IMG/VR virus record: IMGVR_UViG_3300027746_000063
Span: 1 to 32,252 of that record
Reading direction: 5' to 3' (one strand)
Length of the DNA: 32,252 bases
From: a virus
Shown here piece after piece: positions 14,377 to 21,389 of this stretch. The position numbers were made by a program, and so were the translations under genes. Within the stretch, counting starts at the first letter, position 1. Every line of letters starts with the position of its first letter. The notes beneath the pieces were generated by a model that was not told the DNA's origin, did no database searches, and was given only the letters and a program-made list of their open reading frames with translations.

Positions 14377-14410
14377 CCTCCGTTCCCCTCCGTTACGAGG
14401 GGAAACGAGG
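14377..14410 (-). other. Intergenic hairpin 1 of the leftward array
   Basis: A perfect 8-bp stem, TTCCCCTC (14383-14390) with GAGGGGAA (14397-14404), closes a 6-base loop, and CCTC/GAGG (14377-14380 with 14407-14410) extend it past two mismatched pairs. It lies just after the stop of the interrupted leftward gene and before the next leftward gene. No T-run follows in the leftward direction, so it is not a classical terminator. It shares sequence with the hairpin at 14946-14972. Confidence 0.6.
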
Positions 14411-14416
14411 AAGGAC

Positions 14417-14647
14417 TTACTCCCCTAGCCCGCCGTGATAACCCTTCCCTAGTTCAACTTGCCATATCCTTCCGTCATAATACTCATATGATGTCTTGAA
14501 GTTTGTCTCCTCGTCTGGTGCTTGTTCCTTCCATCATTTATATTCTTTCTTCATTGTCTCCATAACTTCTTTCTTGGAATTACCTAGACAACTAATGCCG
14601 TAACCGAATATTTCTGGGATCTCTCCAAACCATATTTTATTTTTCAT
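14417..14647 (-). pseudogene. Small phage protein gene interrupted by an in-frame TGA
   Basis: The leftward frame from ATG (14645-14647) has a good ribosome binding site (AAAGGAAATTAAAAT). It encodes MKNKIWFGEIPEIFGYGISC and onward to KKEYK, then a TGA at codon 38 (14534-14536), then continues without shift through WKEQAPDEETNFKTSYEYYD to a TAA at 14417. Both halves look like one coherent protein of about 76 residues, a small conserved phage protein by appearance. The downstream half has no start in this frame. A single nonsense change, a sequencing error or readthrough are the options. TGA clearly ends many other genes here, so a changed genetic code is unlikely. Confidence 0.6.
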
Positions 14648-14667
14648 ATTTTAATTTCCTTTATTCT

Positions 14668-14892
14668 TTAGGTGCAATCATCCGCCCAAGCTTCAAAATC
14701 CTCAAAGCATCCAAAGAGCATCAAATATTTTGCGCTCTTGTCTGACGAATACTTTGTCACCTCCATCCCACTACATTCTGACCACGATGCTGTGAAAAAT
14801 CCGTGGTCAGAGCCTCTAGGATCTTTCTTCTTGTATTCTTGTATCGGCAACTCAAACCCGACTCCGCTCATCTTTTCTTCCATTCTGTTCAT
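14668..14892 (-). CDS. Small hypothetical protein
   Basis: A 74-residue protein with a strong AAAGGAAAATGACAT leader before its ATG. It has a beta-like middle (FFTASWSECSGMEVTKYSS) and an acidic, Phe/Trp-rich C-terminus (FGCFEDFEAWADD). No family recognised. It belongs to the leftward cassette array, between hairpin 2 and the interrupted gene. Confidence 0.55.
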   Translation of the reverse strand: MNRMEEKMSGVGFELPIQEYKKKDPRGSDHGFFTASWSECSGMEVTKYSSDKSAKYLMLFGCFEDFEAWADDCT

Positions 14893-14945
14893 ATGTCATT
14901 TTCCTTTCTTATTCTGTTTCTTTAGGTCTCATCTATCGACTTGAC

Positions 14946-14972
14946 CTCTCCTCCCCTCAGTAACGAGGAGAG
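14946..14972 (-). other. Intergenic hairpin 2 of the leftward array
   Basis: A perfect 8-bp stem, CTCTCCTC (14946-14953) with GAGGAGAG (14965-14972), closes an 11-base loop. On the leftward strand it reads CCTCGTCTCTCCTCGTTAC, matching CCTCGTTTCCCCTCGTAAC of the hairpin at 14377-14410. It follows the stop of the small membrane peptide gene and precedes the leader of the next gene. Confidence 0.6.
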
Positions 14973-14983
14973 ACGAGGGAAAG

Positions 14984-15067
14984 TTATTTCCAGAGCAATT
15001 CGAGCCAGCTTGATAGGCTCATACCTAGCAAGACTCCCACCATAAGAATCGTATAAATCTTAATCAC
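14984..15067 (-). CDS. Very small membrane peptide (27 aa)
   Basis: A 27-residue peptide from a GTG start preceded by an excellent Shine-Dalgarno (AGGAGGTGTGGC, 5-6 nt spacing) that lies in the end of the upstream gene. It is one hydrophobic helix (IYTILMVGVLLGMSLSSWL) with Lys at both ends. The start overlaps the previous gene by 8 nt. The strong ribosome binding site is the main reason to call it; function unknown. Confidence 0.45.
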   Translation of the reverse strand: MIKIYTILMVGVLLGMSLSSWLELLWK

Positions 15068-15194
15068 GCCACACCTCCTTTCTGATTGTATAATTTTGGA
15101 CCTGGCGGCAACTCCTCCAGAACTCTGCACGCTCCAAATCAGAGAATCGGCAGACGAATGAACCCGCGGTGGTGTAGATGCAAAAGCAAATCAC
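15060..15194 (-). CDS. Small hypothetical protein (44 aa)
   Basis: A 44-residue protein from a GTG that overlaps the stop of the larger upstream leftward gene as GTGA. It starts ICFCIYTTAGSFVCRFSD, then a helical LERAEFWRSCRQVQ, with a basic end (IRKEVWRD). Three Cys lie in the first half. Longer starts up to 15254 lie inside the upstream gene and are unnecessary. No family recognised. Confidence 0.5.
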   Translation of the reverse strand: MICFCIYTTAGSFVCRFSDLERAEFWRSCRQVQNYTIRKEVWRD

Positions 15195-15709
15195 TTTTGG
15201 ATCTCTTTGTATTGGTAAACTTGCACGCATTTCGTGTGGGCTACGCATTCCCAAGTTCCGCCGATTGCTTCCGATATATCGCGATAACAGTCCTCTCCAA
15301 TTCCTCCGTCAAAATAATGAAGCCACCTTTGGCCGTCCTTTGGCAAACATATCCCATAGGGTCTGCCAAAGCCAAAGCGGTTTAGGATCTTTTGATCGTA
15401 AAGCTTGTGGCGTAGGAACTGGTTAAACAGATCAGCGATAACAGTTGACCGCTTGCAATATCCGCAACCGCTGGCCGTTGCTGTTCCAACCAATCTCGTT
15501 CCTTCCTTGGTTATGGCCTCACCAGTAGCGTGAGGATTGCTTCCCCAAGTCCTACTCTTCTTCCACTCAATCGTGATCGTGAGGGATTCAAGCTTGGGTT
15601 GCGCCTTTACCTCATCGACTCTTTTCTGATACTTAACCGCTTCGCGGATTGCTTTCCGTGCTTCTGATTTTTGCTTGCGTGCGTCGTTTTCAATTGTTGA
15701 TGTTGTCAT
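15191..15709 (-). CDS. Conserved-type phage hypothetical protein (WKKSRTWGxNPHA family look)
   Basis: A 172-residue protein, the largest of the leftward array. After a charged helical N-terminus (about residues 5-40) comes TITIEWKKSRTWGSNPHATG, then a TASGCGYCKRSTVIADLFNQF segment, and FDGGIGEDCYRDISEAIGGTW. I recall the pattern WKxxRTWGxNPHA ... SGCGYDKxSTAIAxxLN ... GGxGxxCxRxIF from uncharacterised proteins common in phages and gut or environmental bacteria. The conserved Cys, His and Gly residues hint at an enzymatic or metal-binding role, but no function is known to me. Confidence 0.65.
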   Translation of the reverse strand: MTTSTIENDARKQKSEARKAIREAVKYQKRVDEVKAQPKLESLTITIEWKKSRTWGSNPHATGEAITKEGTRLVGTATASGCGYCKRSTVIADLFNQFLRHKLYDQKILNRFGFGRPYGICLPKDGQRWLHYFDGGIGEDCYRDISEAIGGTWECVAHTKCVQVYQYKEIQK

Positions 15710-15729
15710 AGTGTGTTTTCTTTCTTTGG

Positions 15730-15918
15730 TTAGCTAATTACATCCGCTTGCTCGCCGTGTTTATCTATGCCTCTAGGCTCATCACAGCCACGCTTTTCGG
15801 ATTCCATCTCAGCCACTTCAGCTTGTAAAAAAGCAAGCATTTCGGGCGTGAGTCTAATATTTTTGCCATCTTGAGCCGTGGCGGATTCGGCGTTTTTTAG
15901 AGTGTGTTGCTGTTTCAT
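15730..15918 (-). CDS. Small acidic hypothetical protein, first of the leftward array
   Basis: A 62-residue protein beginning at ATG 15918. A TTG nine bases upstream is in frame but unnecessary. The middle IRLTPEMLAFLQAEVAEMES is an acidic amphipathic helix, and the C-terminus holds Cys, Pro and Gly. It is the gene closest to the divergent control region, so it may be expressed first; a regulatory role is only a guess. Confidence 0.5.
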   Translation of the reverse strand: MKQQHTLKNAESATAQDGKNIRLTPEMLAFLQAEVAEMESEKRGCDEPRGIDKHGEQADVIS

Positions 15919-15990
15919 AAAAAGCAATCTACCCTACCAGCTTAAGTAGCACAAGCTTTATTTCAATTATTTTTAGGGTATAGTGAACGA
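15919..15990. promoter_or_regulatory. Divergent promoter/operator between leftward array and late operon
   Basis: A 72-bp region between divergent starts. TACCCTA (15930-15936) and TAGGGTA (15974-15980) are mirror images, placed 11 and 10 bp from their respective start codons. For leftward transcription, TTGTGC, a 17-bp spacer and TAGATT form a plausible sigma-70 promoter. For the rightward side, TATAGT (15979-15984) is a reasonable -10 with a weak -35. If these promoters are correct, both transcripts start very near their first codons and may be nearly leaderless. Confidence 0.5.
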
Positions 15991-16632
15991 GTGGAGCAAA
16001 TAGAAGAAAGCAAAGTTGGCCGCAAAACCTCGCTCACTCCAGAAATCCAAGAAAAACTCCTGGCATACATTCGCAAGGGTTTAACATACGAACGAGCGGG
16101 AGAAGCGCTGGGAATATCGCCAGCCACCATTCAGAACTGGCAAGCAAGAAACAAACAATTCGACAATGCCCTAAAAAAAGCAAGGCGTGACTTAGAGGTA
16201 TCCTTGCTCGACTCCATCAACCTTGCTGGGGAGAAATCGTGGCAAGCCCGAGCGTGGATTCTGGAAAGATCGTTTTTATATTCGCAACCCTCTGCCCGAC
16301 TGCAAGTTAGCCAGGATGTCACCCACGGCATCTCATCTAACCTTGCCTCACTCCTTGCGGGGATAGCGGTGCGCAAGAAGGAGAAGAAGGCGGAAGTCAT
16401 TGATCTGCCCATACTTACAAAACCCCAAATGCAACTCCATTCAACACCAACGACTTCCACTCATAAGTCGCCAATTGAATATTGTATTAATAAACTGCCC
16501 TTGATAAGCAACGACTTACAGAAAACATCTATTAATATTCCTAAAAGTAAACACGTACGAATGCGACTTCGCAAGCCTCGGCAATCTAGGCCAGCCACCA
16601 CGCCACCCGCCACGCCCCCAGCCCCCGCTTGA
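15991..16632 (+). CDS. Terminase small subunit
   Basis: A 213-residue protein from a GTG start. A helix-turn-helix at about residues 32-52 (TYERAGEALGISPATIQNWQ) followed by a helical stretch with KARRDLEVSLLDSI fits phage small terminases that bind the packaging site. The last 30 residues are Arg, Pro and Ala rich (SRPATTPPATPPAPA). It is directly upstream of the large terminase, the usual order. No Shine-Dalgarno sequence is evident, in line with a leaderless transcript from the divergent region. Confidence 0.75.
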   Translation: MEQIEESKVGRKTSLTPEIQEKLLAYIRKGLTYERAGEALGISPATIQNWQARNKQFDNALKKARRDLEVSLLDSINLAGEKSWQARAWILERSFLYSQPSARLQVSQDVTHGISSNLASLLAGIAVRKKEKKAEVIDLPILTKPQMQLHSTPTTSTHKSPIEYCINKLPLISNDLQKTSINIPKSKHVRMRLRKPRQSRPATTPPATPPAPA

Positions 16633-16693
16633 TACACATAACCCCCCCTAAATTATTGTGGCTCAAAACAAAAAGAGGTCCTAGCACACCACT

Positions 16694-18118
16694 ATGCCAA
16701 AACCCCCCAAGCGTAGCCAGGAGGAGGCGTTAGAAGACCTTGGTAAACCAGCCAATTTCGCATCTAACGCATTGGGCATCAACCTTTATGACTGGCAACG
16801 GAAGGTATTAACCGATTTACACCCCAGAGACTCGCGTGTGGCATTGCGTGCAGCCAACGGCTCTGGCAAGACCAGCACAGTTATTTCGTCTATTTTGATA
16901 TGGCACGCCCTCGTTTACCCTCGCTCAATTGCTGTCACAACGGCAGGCGTGTACCGACAAGTTGAAAGTCAGTTGTGGCCTAGCCTTCGCCATCACATTT
17001 CTAAACTCGGCGGTGCGTGGGAAGTGACATCTGGCGAGATCCGCTACCTCCACCCAAACGGCAACACATCGCGTATTATCGGCTATTCAGCGACCGATGC
17101 AGGGCGTGCAGAAGGATGGCACGCTGAAGACCACGACAACCATCCATTGCTCATGGTAGTGGACGAAGCCAAGACTGTAGCCGACCCTCTATTCGAGGCT
17201 ATCAGCCGTTGCCAACCAACTAGACTGTTGATCGCATCCAGCCCAGGCGGGTCTAGCGGCGCGTTCTACCGCGCCTTCACCAAGGAGGCTGATATGTGGA
17301 AGAAGCACTTTGTCACAGCGTTTGACTGCCCCCACATCACGCAGACTCAGATTGATGAGGTTATCCAGCGGTACGGCGAGAAGCACCCGCTGACACGCTC
17401 TATGATCTACGGCGAGTTCGTTGACATAGGTTCCGAGAGCCTTGTCATCAGCCTAAACCAACTTCAGCATTGCCTAACCACTCCGCCCAGATTCAAGCCT
17501 GGCACTAGGGTAGCAGGCGTGGATTTTGCAGCAGGCGGGGATTGCAACGTGCTAGCAATAAGAGATGGCAATAAAGTTCTGCCATTCCTAGCTTGGCGCG
17601 ATCGTGACACTATGGCAGCGGTAGGGCGATTCATCGTGGAGTTCAAGAAGGCTGGGTTAGAAGCCAACAACATATTTGCCGATGCGAGTGGGTTGGGTAT
17701 GCCTATGTGCGATGCGCTGGCAGAGGCAGGCTGGGAGGTCAACCGAGTTAACTTCGGATCTACTGCCTACGATGCTGATGCCTATACTAATAGGTCTGCT
17801 GAGATGTGGTATGGCATGGCAAAGAAGATTGATGGGGCTGAGATCATCTTGCCAGAAGACGATGACCTAACTGCACAGTTAACTTGTAGGAAAAGCTTAG
17901 TCAACTCGAAAGGCAAGCTAGGCGTGGAATCTAAGGATTCGATGCGTGCCAGAGGTCTTGCCTCGCCCGACAAGGCTGACGCACTTGCTTTATGCTTGGA
18001 TGGTGGCAACATGAGGTTCGACTTGACCTTTCAGATTGAAAGGCCAACTTGGAAATCACTTCAAGCCATGATGGAGTTTCACGACCCTGTCATGGCTGGG
18101 TTTGAAGCAGGAGGATAA
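16694..18118 (+). CDS. Terminase large subunit
   Basis: A 474-residue packaging motor. The ATPase has Walker A AANGSGKT (53-60), Walker B LLMVVDEA (152-159) and a coupling motif around ASSPGG (181-186). The nuclease half has AGVDFAAGGD (Asp277), FADASG (Asp330) and SPDKADALAL (Asp426, Asp429), the three acidic positions of the RNase H-like fold. It cuts concatemeric DNA and pumps it into the prohead. The adenine motif WQRKVL (35-40) is also present. Length and order are normal for the family. Confidence 0.93.
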   Translation: MPKPPKRSQEEALEDLGKPANFASNALGINLYDWQRKVLTDLHPRDSRVALRAANGSGKTSTVISSILIWHALVYPRSIAVTTAGVYRQVESQLWPSLRHHISKLGGAWEVTSGEIRYLHPNGNTSRIIGYSATDAGRAEGWHAEDHDNHPLLMVVDEAKTVADPLFEAISRCQPTRLLIASSPGGSSGAFYRAFTKEADMWKKHFVTAFDCPHITQTQIDEVIQRYGEKHPLTRSMIYGEFVDIGSESLVISLNQLQHCLTTPPRFKPGTRVAGVDFAAGGDCNVLAIRDGNKVLPFLAWRDRDTMAAVGRFIVEFKKAGLEANNIFADASGLGMPMCDALAEAGWEVNRVNFGSTAYDADAYTNRSAEMWYGMAKKIDGAEIILPEDDDLTAQLTCRKSLVNSKGKLGVESKDSMRARGLASPDKADALALCLDGGNMRFDLTFQIERPTWKSLQAMMEFHDPVMAGFEAGG

Positions 18119-18122
18119 AACT

Positions 18123-18293
18123 ATGAATATATGGAACTGGATCACATCGAATTGGACAGACGTAGTCGCTGCGGTTGGCGGCATTGTACTCGCTGCTCGT
18201 ATTATTGTTAAGCTCACCCCCACTCCAGCGGATGACTCGATCTTGGAAAAGGTCGTTGCATTTCTGAAGACTGTTGGGTTAAACATCAAATAA
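18123..18293 (+). CDS. Small single-pass membrane protein, holin-like
   Basis: A 56-residue protein with a good ribosome binding site (GGAGGATAAAACT). A Trp-rich start (NIWNWITSNWTD) leads into a transmembrane helix (VVAAVGGIVLAARIIV, residues 14-29) and a charged tail with AxDDSILEKVVAFLKTVG. Small size, a single helix and its position before a spanin-like pair suggest a holin or other lysis protein, but this is inferred. Confidence 0.6.
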   Translation: MNIWNWITSNWTDVVAAVGGIVLAARIIVKLTPTPADDSILEKVVAFLKTVGLNIK

Positions 18294-18299
18294 ATTTAA

Positions 18300-18488
18300 G
18301 TGATCGGTGCGATACTTCAAATCATCGCATCAGTCCTTCGCCTCATACCAGGTTGGTATGAAAAGCGTGTTGACAAGAACGCTACCGAGTGGAAGAACAA
18401 TCGCGAAGCTATTGATCGTGAACTTGGCTCTGTTGCTTGGTGGGTGCGCGACAACAAGTCCGATAACGAACACGACAGGGGCAGTTGA
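18300..18488 (+). CDS. Putative inner-membrane spanin-like small protein
   Basis: A 62-residue protein from a GTG start. Residues 1-17 are hydrophobic (GAILQIIASVLRLIPGW) and the rest is a charged helix (YEKRVDKNATEWKNNREAID), similar in plan to a short Rz-type inner-membrane spanin. A lipoprotein gene begins inside it in another frame and extends past its end, the layout of Rz/Rz1 pairs. The start lacks a clear Shine-Dalgarno, so coupling to the previous gene is likely. Confidence 0.5.
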   Translation: MIGAILQIIASVLRLIPGWYEKRVDKNATEWKNNREAIDRELGSVAWWVRDNKSDNEHDRGS

Positions 18489-18618
18489 GTCGTTAATGAA
18501 AGACGATAGCTACCCTGCGGTTCGTACTGCCTCTCCAGCCATTCGTGCCTGGGCGAAGAAGGCACTTAACTATGTCAACGATCTTTCTTATGAACTTCAA
18601 ACGGAGCGCAACAAATGA
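18358..18618 (+). CDS. Rz1-like outer-membrane lipoprotein, nested with upstream gene
   Basis: An 86-residue protein from ATG 18358 in the +1 frame of the previous gene. After a basic start (KSVLTRTLPSGRTIAK) comes a hydrophobic core and the lipobox LLLGGC with Cys30 as lipidation site, followed by a Thr/Ser-rich stretch and a helical C-terminus. It overlaps the putative inner spanin by 131 nt. This suggests an outer-membrane spanin that helps fuse the membranes during lysis; it lacks the strong Pro enrichment of classical Rz1. It couples by ATGA to the portal gene. Confidence 0.55.
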   Translation: MKSVLTRTLPSGRTIAKLLIVNLALLLGGCATTSPITNTTGAVESLMKDDSYPAVRTASPAIRAWAKKALNYVNDLSYELQTERNK

Positions 18619-20495
18619 ACGCTAAAGATACACGTAGGAATAGTTATTACACACGGATTATTGACTCACTCAACCAGCGTGAGACTTGGGAGAATCGTCA
18701 ACGGCTGTTCTACCAGGCTCGCTATTTTGGTGTTAGGCGCAAGATTAAGCCTTGGCCTACAGCAGCAGACCTACACGTTCAGTTAATTGATTCTGCTATC
18801 GAGAAGTTAAAACCATCCTTTGTCAATAGCGCAATTGGTAACGACATACTCTCTAGCTTTGTTCCTATGCGCCAGCAGTTGGCTCCGCTGACAGTCTCAG
18901 CCGAGCGTTGGTTTGATTACCAGATGCGCGAGCGTACCAACTTTCAGAAGGAGATTGTTTCCGTCATTGACAACATCCTGCTCTATGGGCGCGGAGTATC
19001 TAAAGTAATTTGGAACGAGGACAAGAAGCGTATTGATTTCGAGGCGATTGACCCTTTCCACATCATCGTTCCTTCCTACACAAAGGAGTTTAAAGATGCC
19101 GATTTCATTGTTCACATCATCTCGACAAGTGTCGATTCCTATAAGGCAAATCCGCTTTACAAGCAGGGGGACGAGTTCGTTAAAATCATTTCGGGTAAAC
19201 CCTCGAAGTCAGTGGGCTTACGAAGTGAGATTCAGGACGAGATTTACAGGCGTGAAGGAATTACTCAAGAATCTGAAAATGATCGTATTGTCCTTTGGGA
19301 AATGTACACGCCGTCCGAAGATGGATGGAAGGTTGAAACCTACAGTCCTCTGGCTATAGACGAAGATATTCGTAAACCTTTCACGCTACCCTACCGACAT
19401 GGTGAACCACCTTTCGTAGATTTCCCCTATGAGGTCACAGGGGGCGGTTGGTATAGCCCTCGCGGAGTTGCAGAGATCCTCCTCCCTAGCGAGAATCTGT
19501 TATGTAAGCTCAAAAATAGTTTGAGCGATTACGTTGAGCTAGCCAACCGACCCGTTTTTGAGGCACAGAATCCTATCTCGCTAAACACAGCGAACCTGAA
19601 GATGCAACCTGGCCAGATCCTGCCACAAGGATTAAAACCAGTTCAGTTCAGCCAACCTCCATTCGACTTCCAGCGTTTGATGCTAGAGGAGCGTCAGCTT
19701 GCTGAACAGCGTATGGGCAACCCAGACTTTGGCGCAGGCTCGCAGTATAATGCTGGTGACAGGAAGACTGCCACCGAGATTCAAGCGTTGCAGTCGCAGT
19801 CAGCCGCATCTGGCGATCTTCGCAATCGTATGTTTAGGATGGGTCTATCCCACCTATTCAAACAATCTTGGTCACTTTACACGCAGTACAACAAGAAAGA
19901 CTTGATGTATCGGTATGCGGAGGAAACTGGTTCGATGCCTCCCGATGGTATCCATGATGAGTATTCTATCGAGCCAAAGGGCGGATTAGACTTTATCAAC
20001 CGCCAGTTTGCGTTGCAGAAGTCAGTCTCGCGGATGCAGATGTTCCAAAACAATCCTTTCATCAACCAGGGAGAACTGGTTAAATCAGTCCTTGAACAAG
20101 ACGATCCATCGTTGGTCCGTAGGCTCTACCAAGATCCTAACGCTGCCTCTGGGGATCAAGCTGAAGATCAAGCGACTGAAATTGCGACCATGCTCACCAC
20201 AGGCTTCCCTGTCGCTATCAAGCCTTCGGACGATCACAAGGCGCATATATCCGTTCTCTTCGCGTTTAACCAAGCTGCACAACAGCGGCAACAGCAGGTC
20301 GATCAGAGCGCAATGCAAGTTCTGATGGCACACTTACAACAGCATTTAGCAGCGTTGGAGAAGATTGATCCCAACACATCCCGCGCAATTCAGAAACAGC
20401 TTCGAGATGCAGGCAAGGCTCAAGTGCAACAACAGGGGCAACAACTGCCACCTGAAGCGATGCAAGGCCAAGCACCAGCACCGATGCCTGCTTGA
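18615..20495 (+). CDS. Portal protein
   Basis: A 626-residue portal (head-to-tail connector) of the type used by podoviruses. It starts with a helical segment containing RETWENRQRLFYQARYFG, then KPWPTAADLHVQLIDSAIEK, a wing/stem region with PYRHGEPPFVDFPYEV and GGGWYSPRGVAEILLPSENL, and a clip/stem region with GSQYNAGDRKTATEIQALQ. The C-terminal 90 residues are Gln/Ala rich (QQRQQQVDQSAMQ), as in the barrel tails of long portals. Twelve copies should form the ring through which DNA enters. Confidence 0.85.
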   Translation: MNAKDTRRNSYYTRIIDSLNQRETWENRQRLFYQARYFGVRRKIKPWPTAADLHVQLIDSAIEKLKPSFVNSAIGNDILSSFVPMRQQLAPLTVSAERWFDYQMRERTNFQKEIVSVIDNILLYGRGVSKVIWNEDKKRIDFEAIDPFHIIVPSYTKEFKDADFIVHIISTSVDSYKANPLYKQGDEFVKIISGKPSKSVGLRSEIQDEIYRREGITQESENDRIVLWEMYTPSEDGWKVETYSPLAIDEDIRKPFTLPYRHGEPPFVDFPYEVTGGGWYSPRGVAEILLPSENLLCKLKNSLSDYVELANRPVFEAQNPISLNTANLKMQPGQILPQGLKPVQFSQPPFDFQRLMLEERQLAEQRMGNPDFGAGSQYNAGDRKTATEIQALQSQSAASGDLRNRMFRMGLSHLFKQSWSLYTQYNKKDLMYRYAEETGSMPPDGIHDEYSIEPKGGLDFINRQFALQKSVSRMQMFQNNPFINQGELVKSVLEQDDPSLVRRLYQDPNAASGDQAEDQATEIATMLTTGFPVAIKPSDDHKAHISVLFAFNQAAQQRQQQVDQSAMQVLMAHLQQHLAALEKIDPNTSRAIQKQLRDAGKAQVQQQGQQLPPEAMQGQAPAPMPA

Positions 20496-21022
20496 AAGTA
20501 CCAGTAATGCGAGATGCCTTCCAAGCGGAAGGCTTAACAAAGCTGTGCGAGTGGGCGAATGAGGCGGGTGCTACTAATAAGGCGGTTGAGATTGGGTCTT
20601 ACAGCGGGGAAGGTACAGTGGTTATTGCTAAACATTTCAAGGAGGTTATGGCGGTTGATCCTTGGATGAATGGGTATGACATCAACGATGTGGCGAGCCA
20701 GCAATGCCCGATGAAGTTTGTCTTCGAGGCTTTCAAAGAACGCACCACTCCACTTAGCAATGTTTTGCATAATAGAAGTAAAAGCCTAGATGCCTTGCAG
20801 TTCTTTAGGGATGACGAGCTAGACTTTATCTACATAGACGGAGATCATCGCTACGAAGGCGTGCTTGCAGACTTGATTAACTGGAAGCCTAAACTTAGGG
20901 CTGGCGGGATAATGGCTGGGCATGATTGGAGCTTTAAGACAGTACAAAAGGCTTTAGTCGAGGTATTTAAGGATAAGGAAGCAGTTCTATTTCAAGGGGA
21001 TTCATGGGGTATAAAGCTATGA
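20492..21022 (+). CDS. Class I SAM-dependent methyltransferase (Methyltransf_24-like)
   Basis: A 176-residue methyltransferase. The AdoMet-binding strand and loop appear as AVEIGSYSGEGTVVIAKHF (Gly-rich motif I), then VMAVDPW for the acidic ribose-binding position, and LDFIYIDGDHRYEGVLADL, which is the D-x-D-H signature of the Methyltransf_24 family. The TTG start overlaps the portal stop (TTGA); an ATG 15 nt later is also possible. The substrate is unknown. Its place between portal and scaffold is unusual for a methyltransferase and suggests a virion or late-stage target. Confidence 0.75.
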   Translation: MKVPVMRDAFQAEGLTKLCEWANEAGATNKAVEIGSYSGEGTVVIAKHFKEVMAVDPWMNGYDINDVASQQCPMKFVFEAFKERTTPLSNVLHNRSKSLDALQFFRDDELDFIYIDGDHRYEGVLADLINWKPKLRAGGIMAGHDWSFKTVQKALVEVFKDKEAVLFQGDSWGIKL

Positions 21023-21342
21023 GAAAACTAAAAGCAGCACTAGCATTCATACGCGACCAAGAATGGATTAACGAACCTAAGTGGGTTGACGAGGACGAGA
21101 AGGCGTGGACAGGCTTTCTATCCACACCTACTGGCAAGAAGCTTAGTCTTATACTTTTGAACCTAACCCTGCGCCAAAACGCATCCGCTGTAATGAAGAA
21201 GCATGATGTACTTGCGGATGCGTGTGGTTATGCTAAAGGATTCAGAGGGTGTGTTGCGACCTTAGAATCGCTCGCATCTCAAAAACTTAACTCCGCCGTC
21301 TCAGGCTATGGGGACGGATCGGATGAACCAGTAGCCGAATAA
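21019..21342 (+). CDS. Small hypothetical protein in the head gene cluster
   Basis: A 107-residue protein starting at an ATG in an ATGA overlap. It is mostly helical, with AWTGFLSTPTGKKLSLILLN and a C-terminal AKGFRGCVATLESLASQ, and ends with an acidic GDGSDEPVAE. It may be a capsid assembly helper because of its position before the scaffold. No family recognised. Confidence 0.5.
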   Translation: MRKLKAALAFIRDQEWINEPKWVDEDEKAWTGFLSTPTGKKLSLILLNLTLRQNASAVMKKHDVLADACGYAKGFRGCVATLESLASQKLNSAVSGYGDGSDEPVAE

Positions 21343-21389
21343 CCTTGAGGTAGATTGACTCCCTACCCACAAGCGTAAGAAAGGGTCAA

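Noticed and set aside
14534-14536. TGA as a sense codon (changed genetic code)
   Set aside because: Many genes here end at TGA in 4-nt overlaps with the next start, and reading through them would fuse unrelated products.
14272-14944. Plus-strand open frames (14272-14499 and 14672-14944) opposite the leftward array
   Set aside because: They are shadows of the leftward genes, which have good ribosome binding sites and plausible protein sequences.
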